A DNA stretch of 64,000 nucleotides from contig CM075862.1 of assembly GCA_037975125.1 (NCBI GenBank), positions 37,953,524-38,017,523 on the forward strand. Direction: 5' to 3'. Source of the stretch: Latrodectus hesperus (Eukaryota > Arthropoda > Arachnida > Araneae > Theridiidae). Shown one piece after another: positions 40,901 through 52,900 of this stretch. The first letter of the stretch is position 1; each line of letters opens with the position of its first letter. The notes under the pieces are model-generated. The model was not told the origin of the DNA. It searched no databases and was given only the letters and a program-made list of their open reading frames with translations. Both the position numbers and the translations under genes were made by a program.

Positions 40901-43900
40901 TCGACGAGCAAAATCTTTAGCTTTTTTGAAAGCCATGAGGTTTTCCATGGTAGGGCATCTGTGAAAAACAGTCCACAACTTTTTTTGTTTTTTGTATGAC
41001 ACTGTGCACTCATGGTTCCACCATGGTTTATGATGTTTGCGTGGAATTGAGGAGCACTTGGAAATTGTGTGTTTTTGGCAGCATCTAGAAGTGTATCAGT
41101 TAATTTTTGCACAGCATCACTGATATTATCACATCTAACCATGCTGTCCATAATCGCAGCTAATCGAGTGTAGAGAGACCAGTCTGCACGATAAGAATAA
41201 GAGGAGTGGAAGACTTGTGGTCTGCTTATACCAGTTTGATTTATAATTAAAGGAAAATGATCACTGTTATATAAGTCCTTATCAACATTAAGATTTAATG
41301 AAGGTAGAATTGATGGAGAGCAAATAGCTAAATCTAATGAGTGAAAAGTTCTTGATGGCTGATAGAAATAGGTTATTTCCGTGGAATTTAGAAGGCAGAT
41401 ATTGTTATTAGAAATGAACTGTTCAATTGTCTTGCCCCCAAGGATTCATATTATCACTACCCCATAAGGTGTTATGACCATTAAATCACCCAGCAAAATA
41501 AAGAGTGTAGGTAGTTGATCCAGCAAACTGTTTAAATTGCTTTCATGGATGATCGCATGTGGAGGAAAGTAAAGGCTACAAATAGTAGTGAGACATGTTG
41601 AGTGTATGCAACAGCCTGTAATGAAGTATTAAGGGACTGTATAGAGCTAGGAATATTACAAGACACAAGAATGCATACACCTCCAGAAACGGAATCATGG
41701 TTAACATCTTTCATCACACAATTATATCCATGCAATTTTAAACTATACTGAGGTTTCAAGAATGTTTCTTGGATGACAAAACAAAATGGATTATGCAGGT
41801 TTATAATTGTTTTTATATCTTCTATATGAGTGCGAAAATCTCAACAATTCCAAGAAACGAAGGTTCCCATTAAGCTAATCTGAATCCTCCGGCATTGGAG
41901 CAAGCCATCTGGGATTCAGATTAATCTCCACTTAGGAGTGTTTCATCAACTGATGGGTCTACGTTCTTTATACCTGTCTTAGAGGCAGTTGAGCTTCTTT
42001 CAGTCTTTAAATATGAGTATTTGTAATATTTGAGGATAAATTTGGAAAATTTAAGAAATCTGTTTGGGTACTACAAGATTTCATGACTTTTTTAATTGCT
42101 TGTGAATAGCTAATACCTTGATTAGAGGTACAGGATGACACTGTATGCCTGGCTTCAGGGTAAGATAAGTTTTGTTTTATTTTCCCAGTAAAAATTTCCT
42201 TTTTTAATATCTTGACCGGGAGTATGAGAGATGTTCACCACTGCAGTTGACACATTTTTCTTGTAATAGACACTGACTACTGTCATGTCCAACAGATGCA
42301 CATTGAGCACAAATCAAATGTCCCCTACATGTAGTTCTTGCATGACCGAATCACTGACATTTAAAGCAACGTAATGGATTTGGAATGTAGGGCGAACACT
42401 ACAATTTAGGTAGCCAGCTTTAATAGATTGAGGTAGTATAGGAGTAGCAAACGTGAGTACAAGGTGCTTAGTTCTTATAATCTTGCTCTCTCTCCTGATT
42501 GTAATGTGCTGCACTGTTGTACTTTTTGGTCAACGAGATTATCCAAAATTTCCTCCTCTGAAACATTAAATAGATCATCTGCGGAAATTACTCCCCGTGT
42601 AGAATTTAGTCTACTATGAGGAGATACTATAACATCTATATTACCAAGGCATTTTAGTTTTAGGGTTGCTTTGCCATGTTCAATTGATAAAACTTCAACT
42701 AAGAGATCACCAGATTTCATTTTGAGACCATTTTTGACATTTCCAACTGTACCAATAAGACTCTTATTAATTAAGAAAGGAGAAACATTATCAAAATTGC
42801 CCTCAGTTCTTTTAATAACAAAATATCTCCGATCTTGTATCATTTATTGCTCCATTGGAAGTAAAGAATTAGAAGTACATCCCAAAGAAATAGGTTAATT
42901 ACTTCAAGGCCTGGCTGCACCACTCAACTCCAAGCCCAAGAAGGGGATGCAGTATAACTGCATAAGTGCTAGCCAGACCTTATATGCTTTCAATATATCT
43001 CTGACGTGGCTCCACACTTATCAAGTCACACAGCAGATATATGATCGCTTGATCCATGGAAGCCGATTGATACGCTGAGGACCACAACATACCTCCCGTT
43101 TACCTGAAGCAGAGGCCAAAGTAATGTGTTGGTCTCTGGGAGCCTCAATTACCAGGATCCTCCTTTCCAGGGATACGGGTATCCACACACAGCAAACACG
43201 TGGGTGATTTGGTCCCCAAGAGAAGCTAATAGCAACAGGGCGGCAATATTTATTCAAAAGGACCTCTTATAAGGCAACCTCTCAAAAGGCAACTACAATG
43301 AGGGTTGGTTTGGTTTGTTTGTCGCTCAACGGTCATTTTTTGCTCACGAGGGCTAATTAGACCGGGACTTACGGTTTAAAGTGGATTCCGAACCACTACA
43401 AACATCCATGCCCAAGGTGGGATTCGAACCCACAAACTGTTGAACCGAAGGCAAGAGCGCTAACCATTTGGCTGCCAGCTCGGCTCACAATGAGGGAGAA
43501 GAAAAGAATGAAGAGGACAGTTCACTAGGGTACCTCGGGATTGTGACACCCGTAAAGGTAAACCCCCTGAGGGGATTTAATTGATAAAAAAATCAAATGA
43601 AATATTGACAAGTAATGAAATTCAAAGAGAAAAGACATAACATTAAATTTCATAAATATCAGGTAAGTGATTAGAAATGAATAGGCTTCATATCAACTTG
43701 AAATTTCCTTTAAATAGTTCCCTTAAAACAAATTAAACTAAAAACTATTTGTAGATAATATAAAGAATTAATTTACAAGAAATTCTGCAAATGAAGAAAA
43801 GTATGTTACTGACTATGGCTAATTTTAATTACATATCATTAGAAGGAAATCTTACATATCTATGCTATTTAACACAAATATCAGAATAACCTTTCAATAA

Positions 43901-46900
43901 TATATAATGGTAAGTAAAAATTCGTTACTAAGTATCATTGTCTGGTTACAGTAAATAAGTAATAACTCCATGATAAAAACAATATAATTATGTCATAACA
44001 AAATTCATTGACTCAATTCCATCAATCTGAGAGGGTGCTAAATATGTAGATGATAAACTTGAAATTTAATTGAAACAGTTTTGAAAATTAATATTTTGTT
44101 TCATATTAGTGAAATCAAGAAAAATTTACTAAAATTAATCAATTAAAATACTTTAATCATTTATATTTTAAAAAAAGATGTATATTTCATTGATTGCTAG
44201 CTGTTAAAATTTGAAATATATAATACTTATGTAATTATAACTAAATACAAAAGCACATTTAAGCAACAATTATTAATTACATAAATTTGAGTTTAAAATA
44301 TTTTACATTAAAAATACTTAAAAATTTTTTTTATTTTTTATTCCTAATGTTAAAGTTTACATTACTATTTTTCATATAATTATAACATGAACTAAGCCAT
44401 AAAACACTTCTAATTTTTTCTTTTATATTAATATTGTTAATTTTTACTTGTCTTTATTTGTGTGTGTGTGTTTACTCTTTAAATAACAAAATAATTGTTA
44501 GTTTAATGAGGGAGAAGTGTTTTTGGTTGTTATCTCTATTAAAATGCTTCAAGGTTTTATTCAAAAAATTATTTTCTTAGGAAACAACTTTGCATTTTAA
44601 ATAATTTTTCATGAAAAAGAAAAAACAGTTTTCATATTTCTCTTTCTGTAAGAAATTAATTTGAAATTATAAAATAAATAAATATTGCACATGCATGTAT
44701 TTATTAAATTTGGTATAGTTATTTTTTAAACAGAAAATATACAGATTCCAAAATCAGAATACTATTTAAGTGTACAATAAGCATTTTCAAATAAATTGCA
44801 CTTAAAATTTTTATATGTTTTCAGGAAAATCTTTTGATTTCTTTTTTTTAAACACAAATCAGAAAATTTTTATACAAACACATACATTAAACTTTTGCAA
44901 TTAATGATTATTTTACTCAATATATATAAGTTGTTTTTGGCAAGAATAACTTTATTGCATTTAACAATTCCAGAATTGCATATATAATTAAATTATCAAT
45001 TCTTTAATATCACATAAATTATATTTAAAATAAAATATAAAAAAATGTTTAATAACAAACCTTATTTTTGCGCCAGATATGTCAAGTTCAATATGCATGC
45101 AAGAGCGTTCACCCTTATACAATTCTTTGTTGACAAGAACATTACTTAAGTATGGATTTTTGGGATCAAAAGGCCTATAAAAATGAATAATGTTAGAAGA
45201 TTCAGAAAGCATGTTTGACAATTTGACGCTTAAAAAGTATTCAAACAAGAGCATAAAATAAAAATATATTATTTCAACACATTACATAAAATAAGTAACT
45301 GAAATTTCTTTTAAAGATTAATATAAGATACAACAATCAAGATCAATGGATGAAAACAAGATACAAGATTAACATATGGCTGTTTCATTTTAAAATATTC
45401 AAAATTATTTTTTCTTCAGTCACTGATAAATAATATAACATTTTACCATTTATGTAGGTTTGAGAATAAATAATTAGATTGAATTTTATGGATAAAAATA
45501 CTAAAATACAGAAATATTTTTTCATCTTTAGAAAGTTTAGCAATAAATTAAAAATGAAAAATATTTTAGCAGAAAAATAAAACTATAATTTATAAAATAA
45601 TGAAGAACAGAAAGCATATATACTGACAATATTTTAATTTACTGAATTATTTAACATCTAAAACATGAAAAATGAAATTTAAAAAAAAAAAAAACTAATA
45701 TTAAGTAGAATATAATTAGTTAAATTTTCATCATATTTTTATATTGTAGACAAATAAATTATTGAATTTAAATACCGGTAAAAATGTTATTATTTGAAAA
45801 TTAAACTTGCTTAATGCAATAAAATTAATGAAATACTACATGCCAATTTTGTTTAGAGGAAATATTCAACTTTAGATTTACAAAAAGAAATTGCAAAACA
45901 TATAAAAATAATCTTGTATTATAAAATATTAACAAAAAATACATTTATAAACAGCATAAGTAGTAAATTAATGAGCACTCACGGCCTTTGATTTTTGTAT
46001 GAGTTAAGTCTTGCAATTTCACCAGTAAATATTTTTTCAGGTGCTATATCATCATGAAGAACTAATTCATACTGTCTCAAATTCACATCTTCACCAAAGC
46101 TTTCAATATTGAAATGTTCGCAAACAGCTCCCCAAAATCTTTCTTTCCATGTAATAAAATCCTCTTCAATGCTAATGAAATAAAGGAATTTTAAAGCAAT
46201 AGAAAAAATAGTACATTTTAAGAAGTTTCCAAATAATCAAATATAAAATAAAACATTTTGGGAGAAAGATAATTTTAAATTACCTTTTCAATCATTTTAC
46301 ATTACACATAATCAGGATATATTATTTGTAAATTTAATGTATGCAATCTAAGGGAGCCTAGTTTTATGTTTATATTGTATGAATGTGTATTTATTATTCT
46401 AACACTATACATTAATACATATTGATTTTTAACAAGGCTCATTTAAATATTATAAATATAATACAAACAAAATATAAGAAATATGAAAATGATATTACAG
46501 GCTACAGCAATCAAAATCCTAATTAAAGCATACAAATTACACTCATATATATCATACCATGGCAAAGAAATAGAAATCTCAGATAACAATGAGTTACATA
46601 TAAATGTGCACGAGTGTGTGTGTATATATACATATAGATAGATATATTATTTAATTTTGAATGAAATGAAGATTGAATTGAATGTAATTTATGATTATGT
46701 TATCAGTAAAGAACAAACATGAAAAAAAGAACAAACCAGGGATAGTGAACCTTTTTTGATATCTGAGCCACAAAGTCAAAAAAATTCTTTTGCTGTACAC
46801 AAGATTTAATATCTTTTTCTATTTAGTTCATTTCAACAGCACGCAATCAGAGCTCGACTCATCCTTCATTCTATTCCTATATTTATTTTTTTATAAAATT

Positions 46901-49900
46901 TTATCATGAAAATATTGATTCACATGCCCACATCAATGAAAATATTGGTAAAATTGCCTTTGCGGATATTTTTAAACAATTAAACATGTCAAGAATTCCA
47001 TCTTTTGCTATTTCCTTTATTTTATCCAATACTCGATTACTTCTAGTAATTTCTAAATCATTTCTTAAATCAACAAATTTTTGATTTCATGTGGTACTTG
47101 ACTAAAATTTAATTAATTCCATTTCTAATTCATTAAAATTTAACCACTCAATTGCTTTTAAATTTAATTTTTCAAATGGTATTCTATCAGGATATATAAA
47201 TTTTAATGTTTCTTCAAATTCTTTAAATTGCGTAAATCTTGCAGAAAATTTCTGAATCAGGGATTGAATTACCATTGAAAATTCTTTCGTTAATGACTCT
47301 TTATTTGGCGTTTAGTGACATTCACTTTCAGAAAAAAAATTTTTTGTATTTGGAAAATATTTTATGAATTTGAAAGAATATCACGATTAAAAATCTGTAA
47401 TTTCACTTCGAACACTTTCATTAAGTCAAACATTATAATGACTGTTTTATTAATACCCATGTAGCTTTATATTTAATTTATTTAAGTGAAAGCATAAATC
47501 AATGAAAAAATATAACAGCCATTCTACATCCCATAATTGATTGTATTGGTCAATAATGTTTTCATTATTTAGAACTTCTGTCCTCCAAACAATCTATAAA
47601 TCTTTGCAAAACATTTTCGCTGCTTAACTAGCGTTATTTCTTTTGAAAAAACAAATTAACTAAATTTTCAGAACATGTTTTGAGTTCGCATTCTTTAACA
47701 GGAATGGCAGTAGTGAAAAAAATCTTTTAAATGAGTATTTTTGGCATATACAGCCAACTCTAACAAATATACAAGCTTTTTTTCCCCTTTAATATTGCCG
47801 ATTTGCCTATACTTGAAATACAGAAGTGTTTCTTGCAAAGCAGACAATGAGCATGTGTTTTTCCTGAACCACGCTCTATGGCTTTGCCAGAGTTCACTGG
47901 TCAGTGAAAAGACACTTTCCACCAGACATATTAAATAATTTATATCAGCCTTTGTTTCACTGGTAAACAAATTCATCCTGATTCAATGAAATTATATGCA
48001 ATTTTCACTAACAGAAGAAAGTATATTTAAATATTAATATTCAGTGAATTTTATACAATATATAGAAAACAAAAGCAAATAGAAAAAGAATCAATTAAAA
48101 TCGCCCATCTAATTGCACTGCATGACGATCTTGTTTGCGATTTATGTGTGTGACTTCACTTCACACACATAAATCTAATTATGAAACCAGATTATAATGA
48201 AATTCTGGCTAACCTAAATCTTTAAACAGTTAATACAATCTAATATTGATCATGCCACCAGCTACTACTAACATAAAGAGCTAATACTCAATTAGGTTTA
48301 TTCAGACAATTTCATTGAAAACTTTAAAATATTAAACCAAAAAATATATATTTTCTTTAAAAAAATAATAAATACATTAAGGTAAGTAAAAATTCCAAGA
48401 ATAATTCACGAATTTCAAGGAATTAAGTCAAAATTCCAGGAGTTTGAGACCCTTAACTCTTTGCAGTTCAATGTTCCAGGTGATGGAACACTAAACTTTA
48501 AATTGTTACCAAATTGTTGCATTTTATGATAAAAAGATAAAATTTGGCTTAAAATGCTCTTTAAACTCTCTTTTTTGATAAAAGATGACAGCAATACATA
48601 AGACGATCAACAATTTTCAATTATAGCAAATTATTTAAATCCCTTTTACTTGAAGGAATATTTCAGAAATTTTTTTTTTCTCAAACAAAAATAATTGTTT
48701 GAAAAAAATTTCTATGTCATTTTGTTGCCTGTACCTTGAACTATTGATTCTATATTATTTTTAATTTCTTACGCATAAAATATACATAGAATTATCTGAT
48801 AAAACAAGGTTTTCCCTTACCTGAAACACTGTGCCGCAACGGCACTTTACGTGATTCAGAGCAAGATTAGCCTTGAACTCAATGCTGAGGGGAACAGCTG
48901 TGTTTATTTTTTAGTTTTTCCTCTCTTTTGGGGTGTAATAAACTCATATTGAGGAATGTACAAGGAAGAATTACTTATATGGATAATATTTCTACACCCT
49001 TATTGCCTCTTGAATTGGGAAGCTTCAGCGTTGGATAGGATTTTATCAGTTAGTTTGAATCATCTGTAGTTATTTTTAAGCTCTTGATTTTACTTTTCGT
49101 TGCTATTCGTTTGATAATATTGCGTATGTATTTTTTTTAATTTATAAATGTTTAGTTTACTTTTTGCAAATATAATTTTAATTTCTAGTTAATTTTTTAA
49201 ATTTGTTAATTGCAAACTGCACATAGAGGTCTTAGTTCTTCTGAAGTAATACAAATGCTTCAAAAACTGCCCTCTATTAGTCAATTAGAACATATTGATA
49301 GTGATTGTGATACAAAGAAATATGTTCCTAAACCACTTGATCAGCCTTAGTCTGATAATGTTTTGTCGGATGCCAGTGAAAATGATGGCGATGATTCATC
49401 GCATCCAGGTTCTTCTATGCAGCCCCAAAACCTACTTGAATAACTAAAAAAATTTTAGAAATTTTTATTTCATTTTATTTATCTTTTTATGATGCAGAGT
49501 AGCAGGCCTTCTTGTGATGCACCCTGGACCACGCTGAATCTGCTATGCAGTTGTAATGCATTGTTTTTTCATTCATATGCAAAAACATTTACGCATATAT
49601 GGGCTTCACTGCAATGCTTGCTTTTTACAACTTTTGCGGTGCACAGGTCCTTGTGATGGAACACCCACAAAATTGAAATGGTACATGCAATCTTTACAAA
49701 ACTTTTACTGTATACTCATACATGCCTAAATAGACAGTCTACAATTTTTTTGTTAACACTTCAACTTTAATGGGTAGTGCGCCTGAAAGGGTTAAAAAAG
49801 TTTTTGAAATTTAAGGAGTTTCCAGTAGTTGCGCAAACCCTGTTTAATGATACTAAAAATATGTTATTTACAATATTATCTTAATACTTTAATGAGAAAA

Positions 49901-52900
49901 CTATAATTCTGTAAAGTAAATATACAAACACTTAGTATGCTTTTGAAAACAATGTCAAATATATCATAACTAATGCCAGAAATGCAGTAATTGTTTTGAC
50001 AAGATACAGTACAATTTTTGTTTTTTAAAAGTAACCAATGTAGAACTTACATGCTTTCTCTTTGAAGAAAGTATATCACTGAATCATGAATAAAGCTTGC
50101 AGATGATCTTGCATGATCTGAAGCTGATTTCGTACATACTTATCATTTCTCTTAACTAAACATTAACTTGCAGTAAATATAATGAAATCAGAGCACATTT
50201 TGCATATACTTTTTACATCTATGAATTTGGAAAAGTATTATAAGGTTTATTAAAAGTCAAAAAGTTGAAGATCTATCATACTTTGCAAGATTGACTGCAT
50301 AACTTGTAACTATTTTTCATAACTTATATGCACACAATTCTTTATTCTGTAATTTGTAACAACATTTATTTATTTCCTTTTTTTAAATTTCAGTCTGCAT
50401 TTATTTGAACAACTTTTGATAATTTAAAATTCTTTTTTTTTTATGAAAGAAATAATGAAAACAAAGAATTTTGCTGAGTTGTATATTATTTAAGGATGTG
50501 CTGTAAAAGTCTAGCTGAAATAAGAAAAAAAACTGAAAATTTAGCTTCCATATTTAAGGAAGTGCTGATCTCTTCTATAAATTCAGAATTTCATTTTCAA
50601 GAAAGAAAATAAAATTCAAGTTTGAGTTTGTGTACTAATATTACTACCAAAAAATCACATTGGGGTTAAAGAAATATTATATGCCTACTTAATTTCAAGA
50701 CTTTTTGATCTATTAACATTAAAATAAAAAAAATTTGAAAATAAAAATGCAGAAGAAGATATCAATCTATAACATATGAGATATTTGATATACTTTAGGT
50801 ATTTTTCTTACATAGATATAATATTAATTAATAATTTTAAGAATGACAAATTTTTGCAATTATATTCAAAATTACCTTTTAAAAATTGAGCACATTTTAA
50901 AAAATATGATGAAAAGGTTTAGTAAGGATGTTATATATACACATGTAAATAAAAAATTAAAATATATATTAATAAATAAAAACAAATATTAAAAAATAAG
51001 CATAAAACAATAAAAGTCCCCACTTTCTAAATATTATTCACAAATAAAGAGCAAAATAAGGTTTAAGTGTTAAAATGTAAAAATTTTCAAATACATTTTT
51101 AGACTACTACCTTTTTAAAGAAGAATATACCTTATTTTTACATACTAAGAAATTAATAATTGTAACAAGTAAATTTAAACATTTGTGATGCTACAAGTTA
51201 ATAAGATTATTTAAGTAAATTACTTGGCATCATCATCTCCGAGTCCTAATTCAAAGACTCGTGTAGCACCTAATTCTTGAAGACGTTTGTCAACATAAAT
51301 ACCCATTGAATTGTAATGTTCATAAGTTTTGTTGCCAAGGCCAAATACCTAAAAAGCAAAAGATTATAAATTATAAAAATTTTAAGCAAAATAAAACAAA
51401 TCAAAATAATAACAGTAACTTTAATTTATTTCATATCATTCAATTACAATATTAACAGGAAGTAGTCTTTTGAAGTCCTAAAAACTTCTAGTTAGATATA
51501 CTAAATAGTTTAAAAAAATTATGAAAACACTTAAGAATATTAACTGATAACCACAGGGAAAAACAATGAAGAATTGCATTAGAAACACATTCAATGAATA
51601 GTTTCAAATGTAATTCAAGAATATTAGGATGAGAATTATTTTTCATTCTAAATTTTAAAATTTAAACAGGAATGAGAATGATTTGAAGTTTTTTAAAAAT
51701 ATAAAAATGCACTAAGTCTTAGTAAAAATGTAATTCCAACTAATTATAAGAATTATAATTCAATTATTTTGTAATTAAGATTTAATTGTTTTATTTTATA
51801 AGATAATTTAATCTTCAGAATTCAGTACAATCTATTTTCAATCATTATTCTAAACAAAGGGATAAAAATCTTTCAAAATAAATAATTATATTCTATATCC
51901 AGTAAGAATTGATTTATAGTATGTATTTCCAAACAAAATCATAGATTAAAAAAATTATTTCTATATTTTCAAAATACTGGAATCTTTCCCTTGGATAGAA
52001 ATATTTCCTCATTCATATTAACTACATTTTTATAAATCTTGACAATTATTTAACAAAGTAAAAGTTTAACACAAGTAGACAAATATCATTAAAAAACTTA
52101 ATGTAACATTTTAAAGCATTTGAAAGAAAAAAAGAGTATTATAATAAAAAGCAACATTTAAAATTAATCAAAATAAATTATAAATAGCAAAGGAAAAGGC
52201 AACTAAAAAATTCATACTGCATAATTCACACCAGTCAAATCGGCTTCACCAGCTTGAAGCCATTGATAGAACTCTTGAGCATTATCTGTTGGGTCTCCTT
52301 CTCCATAAGTGGCCATGCAAAAGATAGCAAGAGAGTTTTCAATCTCAGCCACTTTTCCCAAATCTTCCTGTAAAACCAAGTATTTTTACAATTTTTAACA
52401 TAAAAATAATTAGATTCATCTATTAAATTTTTCAAATTACACATTTACATCAATTTTAGTTTGACAAGTTAATTATTCAGTTGCACAAGCTTAGTTTACA
52501 TATACAGCGATATAAGTTATATATTTATAATACATTAAATGAAGATTTTAATTTTCTTAAATTTATATATCAAAATGTACTGTGAGTATTGTGAAAAAAT
52601 ATATTTCACACATTTGAATTTTTATGCATAAAATGCAATAAATAGAAGCATGACACTGAAAATATCTTCTTTTAATAATGGGTATTTGATAATTTTTAAC
52701 TAGGAAATGATCATGTATTTAAAAAAATAGTAAGTAGTTCATTTTATAATTTTTATTTTATTGCATGTTTCTATCTGGTGTACATGAGAAAGGACAACAA
52801 CAAGCAGAAGTAGAGAACATTCATTGACGAGGACGATGACTCCAAACAAGAATATGATGAGCGTACTGCTTTCTTTTGAAACAGGGATTTATTACAGGCA

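Larger units (their letters stand above)
37742..41870 (-). pseudogene. LINE ORF2, endonuclease-RT-RNase H polyprotein (broken)
   Basis: Begins MGTFVSWNC four bases after the ORF1 stop. The endonuclease shows [19 protein letters not shown] and SGGVCILVS. Reverse transcriptase pieces are [20 protein letters not shown] (about 40360-40430), [18 protein letters not shown] and YVDYLQIS (about 39880). The last is a damaged YVDD active site. The RNase H domain (38146-38718) has [14 protein letters not shown] (usual Asp replaced by Asn), YTDSMSV and [15 protein letters not shown]. After a frameshift the C-terminus (to 37742) carries [17 protein letters not shown]. Interrupted by a mariner (39166-39555) and a 50-bp SINE tail (39043-39092). 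Inactive. Confidence 0.88.
37565..43574 (-). mobile_element. Full-length decayed LINE (RNase H-bearing non-LTR retrotransposon) in CPR intron 7
   Basis: Bounded by a perfect 12-bp target duplication ATTTAATTGATA (37553-37564 and 43575-43586). The 5' end is at 43574 and the 3' end runs into an ATC/AATC-type tail (AAATCAATCAATC). The order is 5' UTR, ORF1 (gag-like with zinc knuckles), a four-base gap, ORF2 (endonuclease, reverse transcriptase, RNase H, CCHC-like end), then a 3' UTR. This layout with RNase H fits the I-like group of LINEs, not jockey; the clade is inferred by eye. It lies in the same orientation as CPR. Frameshifts and stops make it inactive. Three later insertions lie within it (mariner, SINE, truncated SINE). 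Confidence 0.9.

Noticed and set aside
43410..43490. tRNA gene suggested by a good B box (GGTTCGAATCC) and A-box-like region
   Set aside because: No closing acceptor stem, the sequence continues into a conserved SINE body, and a 10-bp target duplication brackets the whole 182 bp.
45983..46170. Possibility that the exon 6 frame is rescued by a different splice phase
   Set aside because: The alternative frame upstream of the break meets a TGA within the first codons after the acceptor, and the conserved [10 protein letters not shown] is in the exon 5 frame.
46737..49842. A single hAT element spanning both CAGGG ends
   Set aside because: The two termini differ after CAGGG and the flanking 8-mers (GAACAAAC and TTTAATGA) do not match.
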